Source: Fibrobacter sp. (lineage in GTDB: Bacteria > Fibrobacterota > Fibrobacteria > Fibrobacterales > Fibrobacteraceae). From it: a DNA stretch of 10,722 nt. Location: NCBI GenBank assembly GCA_017520105.1, contig JAFWRL010000252.1, positions 1 to 10,722 of the forward strand. The letters are read 5' to 3'. Every line of letters begins with the position of its first letter. Position 1 is the stretch's first letter. The position numbers and the translations under genes are program-made. Shown here one piece after another: positions 1-6,378 of this stretch. Under the pieces are notes generated by a model. That model did not search any database. It had not been told where the DNA came from and saw only the letters and a program-made list of their open reading frames with translations.

Positions 1-350
1 GGATGCAAGACGCTAAAGCCTACGTCCAGAAGCTGAACGAACTTTTGAACAGCGGCGTGGATGCCATCCGCATTTCTAACACGCTCTACAGCTACGCGCT
101 CTCGCTCTTGAACTACGGTTCGCTTACCGCCAAGGGCGTCTCGCCCGAAGAAGCCGCCAAGAAAATCGGCAAGAACTATTACATGTTCGTAAAAAAAGGC
201 CAAGCCGCCGAATGCTGCCGCCGCTGGCGTAAGCCGCTATTGATTCGCGTGCTGCGCCGCCTCGCCGACCTCAACTACGAAATGAAAAGCGGCAAGTGCC
301 CCACCCGCATGAGCCAGGAACTCGCCCTCGCCGCGCTTGTTGTGCGGTAG
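1..350 (+). CDS. holA: DNA polymerase III delta subunit, C-terminal part (5'-truncated by window)
   Basis: Only the last ~116 codons are visible. The frame is open to the left edge, so the ATG at position 3 need not be the true start; the stop is TAG at 348-350. The peptide is a basic, helical domain containing GVSPEEAAKKIGKNYYMF, then a run of basic residues, then LNYEMKSGKCPTRMSQELALAAL. This fits the C-terminal helical collar domain of the clamp-loader delta subunit, where a 'xSPEEIAKKLG' helix is followed by 'D..lKsg..p...lE.ll..l'. The delta subunit opens the beta sliding clamp during DNA replication in the cytoplasm. The call rests on this C-terminal pattern alone, since the AAA+-like N-terminal domains lie outside the window. 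The gene converges with the pil operon, whose terminator lies between them. Another helical clamp-loader-like protein is possible. Confidence 0.6.
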   Translation, partial: MQDAKAYVQKLNELLNSGVDAIRISNTLYSYALSLLNYGSLTAKGVSPEEAAKKIGKNYYMFVKKGQAAECCRRWRKPLLIRVLRRLADLNYEMKSGKCPTRMSQELALAALVVR

Positions 351-378
351 CCAAGCATTTTTCAGATTACATCACTGG

Positions 379-407
379 ATACTTCACGGCTTTTCGCCGT
401 TCAGTAT
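379..407. repeat. Palindromic REP-like element
   Basis: Two nested stems are visible: ATACT (379-383) pairs with AGTAT (403-407), and ACGGC (386-390) pairs with GCCGT (396-400) around a TTTTC loop, with a symmetrical TC/TC internal bulge. The flanks read 'TCACTGG' on the left and 'GACA' on the right. On the minus strand this resembles the widespread REP-like intergenic palindromes of the form GTCAT-CTGA...ATCCAGT. Neither strand has a T-run after the stem, so it is a poor intrinsic terminator. It lies between two convergent genes, a usual site for such elements. Its repeat nature is inferred from form, since only one copy is in the window. Confidence 0.45.
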
Positions 408-475
408 GACATAAAACGAAAAAGCCTACGCAACCGACCGCGCGAAGTAGAATCGCATATAATTGAATTTTCAAC

Positions 476-501
476 AAAAAAAGCCCCGGCAAACCCGAGG
501 C
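476..501 (-). terminator. Rho-independent terminator of the pil operon
   Basis: Read on the minus strand, GCCTCGG (501-495) pairs with CCGGGGC (489-483) around a 5-nt GTTTG loop. The stem has 7 bp with one G-U pair and is followed at once by seven T residues (482-476). It starts 31 nt beyond the pilQ stop codon, which is the expected place for the end of the leftward pilM-Q transcript. Confidence 0.9.
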
Positions 502-531
502 ATTTCGTTTCACACTTTTCAAAGAACCTAA

Positions 532-1986
532 TTACTGATTCCAGCTATCGTCGTGAGAATTTTCCGGAGCCGGAGCGTCCGGAGTCTGGCCCGAAGCCTG
601 AGTATCTTCAACAGGCTTGAGTTCCGGAGCGGCGTTGCCAGAAATTTCTTCGGACTTTTCTGATATAGGGATGTTGCCAATGTAATTGCGGATAATTCTC
701 GGCGTCACGAAAATCACGAGGTCCTTCTTCGTGATGGACTTACGAGTGTATTTGAAGAGGTTTCCGAGAAGCGGAATATCCTTGAGGAACGGGATGCCGC
801 TTTCGCTTTCCGTGTTTTCGTTACGAGTAAGGCCACCAATCACGACCGTTTCACCGTCAGCCACAACAACCTTGGTCTTAGCTTCCTGAGTCGAAATCAC
901 GATTTCGCCCTTTTCGTCATAGCCGTAGGAGTTGTTCTGCGGATAGAGGTCGAGCAAAATGCGGTTGTCGCCAGTGACATGCGGAGTCACGGTGAGCTTG
1001 ATACCGGTTTCCACCATCTTGGTCGAGGATTCACCGCTATCGTCAATCACGCGGATAGAGACCTGGTCACCCATGAACACACGGGCTTCGGTGTTATCGA
1101 GCGTAGAAACCTGCGGGCTGGCGAGCACTTCCGTCGAAGCGTCACCCATCAAGTTCGAAATCGCAATCTGGAGATTGTTGTCGAGGAGACTTGCCGTAAT
1201 GGCGGTACTCGGATTACCCACAGCCGGCGACGCTCTGTTCGGGAAAGACTTGATAGCGCCACTGATTCTGCTAGAACCAGCCGCAGCACCCGTTGCAGTA
1301 GTAACCGTACCCGGAGTAAGCGATGCGGAGCCCACAGCAGCGGTCCAGTCCACACCAAGTTCGCGGGCCAGTTCGCTGTTCACGACCACGAGCTTTGCGG
1401 TAATCATAATCTGCAGCGTTTCAACATCGAGTTCGGTGAGGGCATTTGCCATCTGTTCGATTTTGTTTTCTGTATCATAGACGATGATGGAGTTCGTGCG
1501 TTCTACGACAGAAATCTTGCCGCGGTTGGACTTCATGTTATCAAGGACCTTGACAAGTTCATCGGCCTTGGCATGATGAATCTGGAAGTTCTTACGAACA
1601 AGCGGAGCATTCTGTTCGGCCTGTTTTTCTTCATCGGCAAGTTTCTTCTGTTTGGCCTGGTATGTACTCTGGCGCTGGATAGAAATGTACTTGTCCTGAA
1701 TCACCCACGTGAGATCATTCATATTACAAATAATGTCCAACGTCTCTTGCCAAGTTTTCTTGGTCACACGCAAGCTTATTTTACCCTTGACATCAGGAGC
1801 CACCAAGATATCCACGCCAGCAATGACTGACACAGAACGGAATATGGCTTCATAGTCCATGTTCACGAAGTTAAAGTCATACAACTTCTTATTCGGGGCA
1901 ACAGAACCTTCGGCAGGCGCCGCCCAAGAGGTAGCAAGGCTTGCCACCATAATAAGAACCGTCAGAATTTTAGTCAGCTTTTTCAC
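532..1986 (-). CDS. pilQ: Type IV pilus secretin PilQ (short form without AMIN domain)
   Basis: Outer-membrane secretin that forms the gated channel through which the type IV pilus leaves the cell; 484 aa. A basic N-terminus and hydrophobic stretch (residues ~2-22, ending near TSWAA) form a signal peptide. Residues ~36-104 fit a secretin/TonB short N-terminal (STN, N0) domain. Residues ~132-190 fit a secretin N1 domain (KNFQIHHAKADELVKVL). Residues ~268-433 are the secretin beta domain, with the hallmark VVIGGLTRNE, then GIPFLKDIPLLGNLFKYT and DLVIFVTPRII. The last ~50 residues are acidic and proline-rich low complexity. Typical PilQ proteins run to ~700 aa and carry N-terminal AMIN domains; these are absent here and AMIN-like sequence is in the upstream gene. 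The start is GTG at 1986-1984, overlapping the upstream TGA by 4 nt (GTGA), with a G-rich ribosome-binding-like sequence just before it. This is the last gene of the operon. Confidence 0.92.
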   Translation of the reverse strand: MKKLTKILTVLIMVASLATSWAAPAEGSVAPNKKLYDFNFVNMDYEAIFRSVSVIAGVDILVAPDVKGKISLRVTKKTWQETLDIICNMNDLTWVIQDKYISIQRQSTYQAKQKKLADEEKQAEQNAPLVRKNFQIHHAKADELVKVLDNMKSNRGKISVVERTNSIIVYDTENKIEQMANALTELDVETLQIMITAKLVVVNSELARELGVDWTAAVGSASLTPGTVTTATGAAAGSSRISGAIKSFPNRASPAVGNPSTAITASLLDNNLQIAISNLMGDASTEVLASPQVSTLDNTEARVFMGDQVSIRVIDDSGESSTKMVETGIKLTVTPHVTGDNRILLDLYPQNNSYGYDEKGEIVISTQEAKTKVVVADGETVVIGGLTRNENTESESGIPFLKDIPLLGNLFKYTRKSITKKDLVIFVTPRIIRNYIGNIPISEKSEEISGNAAPELKPVEDTQASGQTPDAPAPENSHDDSWNQ

Positions 1987-3890
1987 TTTTGACCCCCAAA
2001 TTTATCGGGAAGACCCATAGAGTAGCGACGGCTCACCCCGAATTCTTGAATCAAGAAGAGCACATCAGTTTGTGTGATTTTAAGAACTTTTCCGTTCATG
2101 ATCTTATCGCCTTCCTTAAGCGTGTAAGATACACTCGGATTTTTGGTTTCGACGAGGATGGCCACCGGCTCCTCGGCTTCCCAAATGATACCCACCAATT
2201 CAACCTGGTCGATGTTGATACCTTCTTCGACCAATCCCTTGATTTCAACAAACGGATCACGACGACCAAAGGAACTGTAAGTCACGCGGTCTTCATAAAG
2301 TTCGTCAAGAGCGCTTCCGGCAGGCTTCATGCCCTGCGTGAGCTTTTCACCGCGTTCCTGATCGACCTTCTTGAGGCGTTCTATCTGGACTGCGGAAAGT
2401 TCATCGGAGAAGCTTACGGCACGGCGGTTCACGTAACCAATCTTGTTTCCGATTTGCACCTTGCGGTAGAGACCGTTCAAGTCCATGTTCACGAGGCGGT
2501 CGCCAAAGACCACACGCTGCATGACCTGAGACTTTTCGCTCGGGGCGGCATAGAATTCCGTTTCGTCAGCAACGACAATCAATTCGCGCAGTACAGGACG
2601 CAGGTGGAACGTCTGCGTGCTAGAAACAACCTTCTTGCTTTCGTTCTCGTAAGCTTTAACAAAGTCAGAGAATTCCGGAGCGCGTTCCGCAGACTTCATC
2701 CAGTCGCGAACATAAATTCCATCCGGGCGAGCGCCCCAGAACACAAATCCGTCACGACGAACAGCGTTCTCGGAAGTCTGCAAAATCAAGGCACCTTCCT
2801 GCACAAGAATCACAGGCTTTGCGCCCACGGAAAGCTGGAGGTTAAGACCATAGGCGTCCCAAGCTACGGATTTCACAAGAGAACCGGCACCGACCTTGAA
2901 CACTGGAGACTTCTTGGGGCCATTAATAGAAACCGTTATCACGAAAGTACCGCTCACATTCGATACTTTGTCTATACTCAAAGGCGTTTCGGTAACAAGG
3001 CGGAACTGTTCCATGCCAGAGCCAATAAGAACAGTCATTTCCTTTATACCGGGAAGCAGTGCCGAAGGAGAAGATGGTGCAGAGGCTTCCTGCATCGCAG
3101 CCTTTTCGGCGGCTTTGCGTTCGGTAGCCAAGCGTTTTTCCTCTTCGCGGGCAGCTTTCTCGGCGGCCTTGCGTCCCTGTTCAGCAATCTTGCGGTCAAT
3201 CGCGGCTTGCTTTTCGGCGGCTTTCTTATCCAGCAGAGCCTGCTTTTCGGCAGCCTTGCGTTCGGCGGCCAAGCGCTTTTCTTCTTCGCGAGCGGCCTTT
3301 GCTGCGGCCTGACGTTCTTGTTCAGCAATCTTGCGATCGAGTGCAGCTTGCTTCTCGGCAGCCTTCTTATCCAGCAGAGCCTGCTTTTCGGCAGCCTTGC
3401 GTTCGGCAGCCAAGCGCTTTTCCTCTTCGCGGGTGGCCTTTTCGGCGGCAGCCTTCTTGCTTGCAAACAACTTAGAAAGCACCCAGGACTTGCCGTTCTT
3501 CGCTCCGAATTTCAGGAGGAAGTTAGCCTTTTCGAGCGCAATCGCATTCTTGTCCGTCGTAATGGAGGAGCCCACCAGCATTTCAATCTTCAAGAAATTC
3601 ATGCCGCGGTACGGTTCCTTGAACACCTTCATGGAACGCACAAACGGCGAAGACTGATCAACATCGTAATCACCGACGCCAAGGGCAAAATCCGATTCGG
3701 AGAAACCGACCGTCAATTTCTTGGAAGCATCATCATATTTCTGGAAGAATGTCGGCAAATCCTTGTCGGAAGCGAACTGGAATACCATCTGGCAATTCTT
3801 CGCACCACAATCAAGGCGGACATCCTTAATCAGCGCAGCCTGCAAGGCTACGGCGCTAGATAACAGCATAAGAAGGAACTTGCATTTCAT
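1983..3890 (-). CDS. pilP: Composite PilP-like pilus alignment protein (AMIN-like, TolA-like repeat helix, SH3-like and PilP domains)
   Basis: Periplasmic component linking the inner-membrane PilN/PilO pair to the PilQ secretin; 635 aa, against ~170-180 aa for a classical PilP. Order: signal peptide (~1-18, cleavage near ALQA, no lipobox); AMIN-like beta domain (~20-130); Lys/Ala/Glu-rich helix of 47-residue repeats (~146-268); a second AMIN-like beta domain (~284-375); SH3-like domain (~434-497, ending GNKIGYVNRRAVSF); PilP domain (~533-635) with GRRDPFVEIKG, then IDQVELVGIIW and YTLKEGDKIMNGKVLKI, matching the PilP pattern 'rDPF...l.qL.lvGtl...G.iG...gkV..I'. The frame is open to 3959, but ATG 3890 is preferred: it begins a good signal peptide and forms a TAATG junction with the pilO stop. 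Classical PilP is a lipoprotein; here no lipobox is visible. The PilP assignment is strong; the AMIN-like calls are by fold pattern and neighbourhood. Confidence 0.82.
   Translation of the reverse strand: MKCKFLLMLLSSAVALQAALIKDVRLDCGAKNCQMVFQFASDKDLPTFFQKYDDASKKLTVGFSESDFALGVGDYDVDQSSPFVRSMKVFKEPYRGMNFLKIEMLVGSSITTDKNAIALEKANFLLKFGAKNGKSWVLSKLFASKKAAAEKATREEEKRLAAERKAAEKQALLDKKAAEKQAALDRKIAEQERQAAAKAAREEEKRLAAERKAAEKQALLDKKAAEKQAAIDRKIAEQGRKAAEKAAREEEKRLATERKAAEKAAMQEASAPSSPSALLPGIKEMTVLIGSGMEQFRLVTETPLSIDKVSNVSGTFVITVSINGPKKSPVFKVGAGSLVKSVAWDAYGLNLQLSVGAKPVILVQEGALILQTSENAVRRDGFVFWGARPDGIYVRDWMKSAERAPEFSDFVKAYENESKKVVSSTQTFHLRPVLRELIVVADETEFYAAPSEKSQVMQRVVFGDRLVNMDLNGLYRKVQIGNKIGYVNRRAVSFSDELSAVQIERLKKVDQERGEKLTQGMKPAGSALDELYEDRVTYSSFGRRDPFVEIKGLVEEGINIDQVELVGIIWEAEEPVAILVETKNPSVSYTLKEGDKIMNGKVLKITQTDVLFLIQEFGVSRRYSMGLPDKFGGQK
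3102..3434 (-). repeat. 141-bp in-frame tandem repeat (about 2.4 copies) in the PilP-like gene
   Basis: Copy 1 spans 3434-3294, copy 2 spans 3293-3153, and a partial third copy spans 3152 to about 3102. Each full unit encodes 47 residues starting (A/T)REEEKRLAAERKAAEK, followed by QALLDKKAAEKQA and (A/I/L)DRKIAEQ. The first two units differ at only a few residues, mostly near the unit ends. Within each unit a shorter 'KAAEKQA.(L/I)D(R/K)K' pattern recurs. The encoded segment is charged and alanine-rich, as in the long periplasmic helix of TolA. Confidence 0.9.
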
Positions 3891-4495
3891 TAGTTGCCAA
3901 CCTTCTTGGATGTATAAGTGGTCAAGTTGAAATTCACCGACATGGTAATCGGAGTCCAACCGTGAGATTCAGCCTTCTGCACTTCAGCAGCGATTCCCGA
4001 ATAGCGCGAAAGCCTCAAGTTCGTAATGGCCGTCGGATAGTTGAAGTTTGCGATTTCCGCGAACAAGTAACCGAGCATGTGGTAACCGGAATTGACCGCA
4101 ATAGAATAGCGGTTTTCGATGTAATGCTCTCTCTCGGAACGTCCTTCCGGGTTAAACTTCTGGATTTGCACACCGGAACTGCGCAACACAGAATAGAGGT
4201 CCTGTAAACGCAGCGGCACCTTTTCCTCTTCCGGGAACATTTCCTTTAACTTCTGGAAATCCTTTTCGGCCTGAGCAAGTTGCATTTCGAGTTCTGCCAC
4301 GCGATGTTTCTTGGATTCAATCTTTTTGAGTTCGTTAGTTGCAGATTCCAACTGGCTTTCGAGACCTTTCCTCTCCTCGACAAACGGTTCCCACACATAG
4401 GTATAGACGGTATAGCCCGCCACGAGAATCACGAGAGTCATGATAAAGGCATACAGAGTCTTTTTGTCTTTCAAATCTATATTAAGGCCACCCAT
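3890..4495 (-). CDS. pilO: Type IV pilus inner-membrane alignment protein PilO
   Basis: Bitopic inner-membrane protein that pairs with PilN and binds the PilP-type protein in the periplasm; 201 aa from the preferred start. A short cytoplasmic N-terminus is followed by a transmembrane helix (residues ~12-32, YAFIMTLVILVAGYTVYTYV), then a coiled coil (~38-85, many E/K/L heptad positions) and a C-terminal ferredoxin-like region (~95-192) with LRLQDLYSVLRSSGVQI and a C-terminal beta strand SVNFNLTTYT. A GTG at 4501 gives a two-residue longer form. The AGGAGG at 4508-4503 is 7 nt from ATG 4495 but only 1 nt from that GTG, so ATG is chosen. It starts 2 nt after the pilN stop and ends in a TAATG junction with the next gene, so translation is probably coupled. 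Family identity rests on topology, size and gene order as well as sequence. Confidence 0.88.
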   Translation of the reverse strand: MGGLNIDLKDKKTLYAFIMTLVILVAGYTVYTYVWEPFVEERKGLESQLESATNELKKIESKKHRVAELEMQLAQAEKDFQKLKEMFPEEEKVPLRLQDLYSVLRSSGVQIQKFNPEGRSEREHYIENRYSIAVNSGYHMLGYLFAEIANFNYPTAITNLRLSRYSGIAAEVQKAESHGWTPITMSVNFNLTTYTSKKVGN

Positions 4496-4497
4496 AA

Positions 4498-5115
4498 TCA
4501 CCCCTCCTCACCAAAATCACGCTTGAGGTCAATCTTGAGCGTGAAGCTGTAAGCCTCGTCCCCATCGACCTTCGTTGTGGAAATGGTCACCAACGAAACC
4601 TTTTCTACACTAGTCTGTTTTTCGAGCTTGACCATGTATTCTGCCACTTCAGAAAAATCAAACGTCGTGCCTCTCATTTCGAGGTTGAACTCGCTCACCT
4701 GCGAAAGACTCAGGAGCCACATATTCGGAGGAAGCACCGAAGAGATATTCTCGAACAGCACCACCCAACGACGCTTGTTAATCTGTATTGACTTAAGGGC
4801 GTTAATCTTGGTATTGATGATGGACTGGCTCTTTTCAAGTTGACTTATCTTCACCAACAACGGGCGTTCGCGATCCACAGCATCCCTTACAGACTTGAGC
4901 TCCGCTTCCAAGCTCGAAATCGTTTCGACTGTGTACGCATAAATGAACAATACACAGAACACAGCCACAATAAATATAACCGTAGGCCAAACAATACGGC
5001 GGTCGGTCACCCACGTCAAATCCTTTTGCTTTTTGCGGTGTTCACCAGGCAAAAGGTTGATGGTAATCGCAAGAGCCTTATTGGAGCCTTTACCTTTACT
5101 AATCTTCGTAGCCAT
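4498..5115 (-). CDS. pilN: Type IV pilus inner-membrane protein PilN
   Basis: Bitopic inner-membrane protein whose cytoplasmic tail docks on PilM and whose periplasmic part pairs with PilO; 205 aa. The N-terminal tail carries the PilN signature INLLPGEHR (residues 19-27), the short linear motif that known PilN proteins insert into a groove on PilM. A transmembrane helix follows at ~42-62 (VWPTVIFIVAVFCVLFIYAY), then a coiled coil (~65-110), then a compact alpha/beta periplasmic domain with LFENISSVLPPNMWLLSLSQ (120-139) and a closing strand YSFTLKIDL. Length is normal for the family. ATG 5115 overlaps the pilM stop in TAATG, with GAGGAA placed ~6 nt before it inside the 3' end of pilM. It ends 2 nt before the preferred pilO start. 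Confidence 0.93.
   Translation of the reverse strand: MATKISKGKGSNKALAITINLLPGEHRKKQKDLTWVTDRRIVWPTVIFIVAVFCVLFIYAYTVETISSLEAELKSVRDAVDRERPLLVKISQLEKSQSIINTKINALKSIQINKRRWVVLFENISSVLPPNMWLLSLSQVSEFNLEMRGTTFDFSEVAEYMVKLEKQTSVEKVSLVTISTTKVDGDEAYSFTLKIDLKRDFGEEG
4503..4508 (-). promoter_or_regulatory. Ribosome binding site that decides the pilO start
   Basis: AGGAGG on the minus strand lies inside the last codons of pilN (GAG GAG GGG TGA). It is 7 nt upstream of ATG 4495 and only 1 nt from the alternative GTG at 4501, which favours the ATG. Confidence 0.8.
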
Positions 5116-6254
5116 TAGAACTTCCTCATTGCAAGTCCCAAAGCCGGGGCGTAAATGTTAGACAAAGCAATAGATATGCCATTCTGACCGACAACACTAG
5201 AATCGCATTCTACCGAGCGGAAAGGATTGACTGTATCCGTTTCAATTCCAGTCTTTTCGGCAATGTATTCCAAAAGTCCGGGAACCGCTGCACCACCACC
5301 GCCAATCAGGATTTTTTCAAGCGGTCGAGCGTCTTCGGCAGAAGAGAAATAGCGGATACCAAACGTTATCTGGGACATCAGTTCTTCGAAGGCAACCTTC
5401 ATGGCGTCTTCCAACACGGAAATAGCAACACCTTCAATAACCTTCAAGTCGTTCTTTTCGAACATTTCATGGCACTTTTCAGGCGGGACGTCGAGGCTGG
5501 AAGAAAGTTTGTTAATAATAACATTCAGCGAACCGCCATTCATGGACCTGACCGAGTGGAACGCGCCGTCCTGGATAAAGCCGACGCTCATCTTGTTGTC
5601 GCCAATATTGAAAACTGCAGTCGTCTTTTTGCGGTCTTCGTCAGAAGCAGTTGTAACAAAAGAATTCAGAAGTCCAAAAATATCGACATCCAGAGCAGAA
5701 AGCTTAACGCCCTTCCGCGTAAAGAACTGCGACCAGGATTCCAGCATGGAATTCTTGGCAGCCACGACATTGACCTTGACCTCGTCCCCTTCACGAGCGA
5801 CGACCTCGTAGTCCAGAACGTTGTCTTGGTCGTCAAAGGGCGGACGGGACTGCGCGGTCTGAACGATAATGGCATCTTCGTTGCCGTTCTTCGGAACCTT
5901 GATCGACATGTGATCGACCAGAACACCACCTTCACCAGCTCCACAATTGACCGATGCCACAACATCCACATTGTCATCAATCGGATGACGAAGCATAAGC
6001 TTGGAAAATGCTTCGCCAAGCATGTCGAAGCCGTCCTTTTCCTTCTTTTCGCCCGTCATATCATCGGATTCGCGCCTCTGGATAATACCATTGATAATAG
6101 AGCCCGCTGGAACGGGTTCCAAATCCACTTCGCGCACAATCCTTTTACCGTTAGCATCATGATAGACCTTAACGTACTTGATGCTGTAGTGGCCAACATC
6201 TATGCCAACAGTTTCACGCTCTCCGCGAATTCTAGCAATCAAACCTAAAGCCAA
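5115..6254 (-). CDS. pilM: Type IV pilus actin-like ATPase-fold protein PilM
   Basis: Cytoplasmic actin/FtsA-like protein that binds nucleotide and the PilN tail, anchoring the alignment complex; 379 aa from the start chosen here. Visible actin-fold motifs are VGIDVGHYSIKYVKV (16-30, phosphate 1), TTAVFNIGDNKMSVGFI (211-227, phosphate 2) and ILIGGGGAAVPGLLEYI (315-331, adenosine motif). The frame runs upstream to a TTG at 6317, but that codon is part of the -35 box of a strong promoter and lies upstream of the predicted transcript. The TTG at 6254 has GGAG 7 nt before it (6265-6262) and gives MALGLIARIRG, like the short hydrophobic/basic starts of other PilM proteins. No ATG fits this frame before the first conserved motif. 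It is the first gene of the operon and ends in a TAATG overlap with pilN. Confidence 0.92.
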   Translation of the reverse strand: MALGLIARIRGERETVGIDVGHYSIKYVKVYHDANGKRIVREVDLEPVPAGSIINGIIQRRESDDMTGEKKEKDGFDMLGEAFSKLMLRHPIDDNVDVVASVNCGAGEGGVLVDHMSIKVPKNGNEDAIIVQTAQSRPPFDDQDNVLDYEVVAREGDEVKVNVVAAKNSMLESWSQFFTRKGVKLSALDVDIFGLLNSFVTTASDEDRKKTTAVFNIGDNKMSVGFIQDGAFHSVRSMNGGSLNVIINKLSSSLDVPPEKCHEMFEKNDLKVIEGVAISVLEDAMKVAFEELMSQITFGIRYFSSAEDARPLEKILIGGGGAAVPGLLEYIAEKTGIETDTVNPFRSVECDSSVVGQNGISIALSNIYAPALGLAMRKF

Positions 6255-6261
6255 AATTAAA

Positions 6262-6265
6262 CTCC
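6262..6265 (-). promoter_or_regulatory. Ribosome binding site that decides the TTG start of pilM
   Basis: GGAG on the minus strand is separated by 7 nt (TTTAATT) from the TTG at 6254-6252. With the promoter immediately upstream, this gives a 5' untranslated leader of only about 25-30 nt. Confidence 0.7.
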
Positions 6266-6288
6266 GATAGGAAACATTACCTATGTAA

Positions 6289-6317
6289 ATTCTACTTTTA
6301 TAAACATCGAATGTCAA
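6289..6317 (-). promoter_or_regulatory. Sigma70-type promoter of the pilMNOPQ operon
   Basis: On the minus strand, TTGACA (6317-6312) is a perfect -35 box, followed by a 17-bp spacer and TAGAAT (6294-6289), a one-mismatch -10 box. The expected transcription start is near 6282, a short distance upstream of the pilM TTG. The spacer is AT-rich. No operator palindrome is evident around it. Confidence 0.88.
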
Positions 6318-6355
6318 GCGAAAAAAAGCTCTAAGTAATTGATTTTTAAGATTTT

Positions 6356-6378
6356 ACGGCATTTTATGCCGTTTTTTT
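6356..6378 (+). terminator. Hairpin with plus-strand T-tract overlapping the PilZ gene stop
   Basis: ACGGCAT (6356-6362) and ATGCCGT (6366-6372) form a perfect 7-bp stem around TTT, and on the plus strand the stem runs straight into a T-tract ending at 6378. The element includes the TAA stop codon (6366-6364) of the leftward PilZ gene. In the PilZ direction it is followed by AAAATCTTAAAA, which is not a U-tract. Its intrinsic-terminator polarity is therefore plus, antisense to the genes here. It could stop antisense transcripts or act as a 3' stabilising hairpin for the PilZ message. Confidence 0.5.

Noticed and set aside
979..1830. A 283-codon open frame on the plus strand opposite pilQ
   Set aside because: Antisense shadow of the secretin gene with no start context or recognisable motifs.
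1989..3863. A 624-codon open frame on the plus strand opposite the PilP-like gene
   Set aside because: It is exactly antisense to a well-supported gene, its product is compositionally odd (repeated FGSLAFG-type segments mirroring the KAAEKQ repeats), and it has no recognisable domain. Codon bias plus the repeat explains the open frame.
3891..3959. Upstream extension of the PilP-like protein to 3959
   Set aside because: The extra 23 residues overlap pilO coding sequence and would bury the signal peptide; ATG 3890 forms a coupled TAATG junction.
4499..4501. GTG at 4501 as the pilO start
   Set aside because: It is only 1 nt from the AGGAGG, whereas ATG 4495 has 7-nt spacing; the two extra residues add nothing family-like.
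5469..6248. A 259-codon open frame on the plus strand opposite pilM
   Set aside because: Antisense shadow; the minus-strand product has complete actin-fold motifs and a matched promoter and ribosome binding site.
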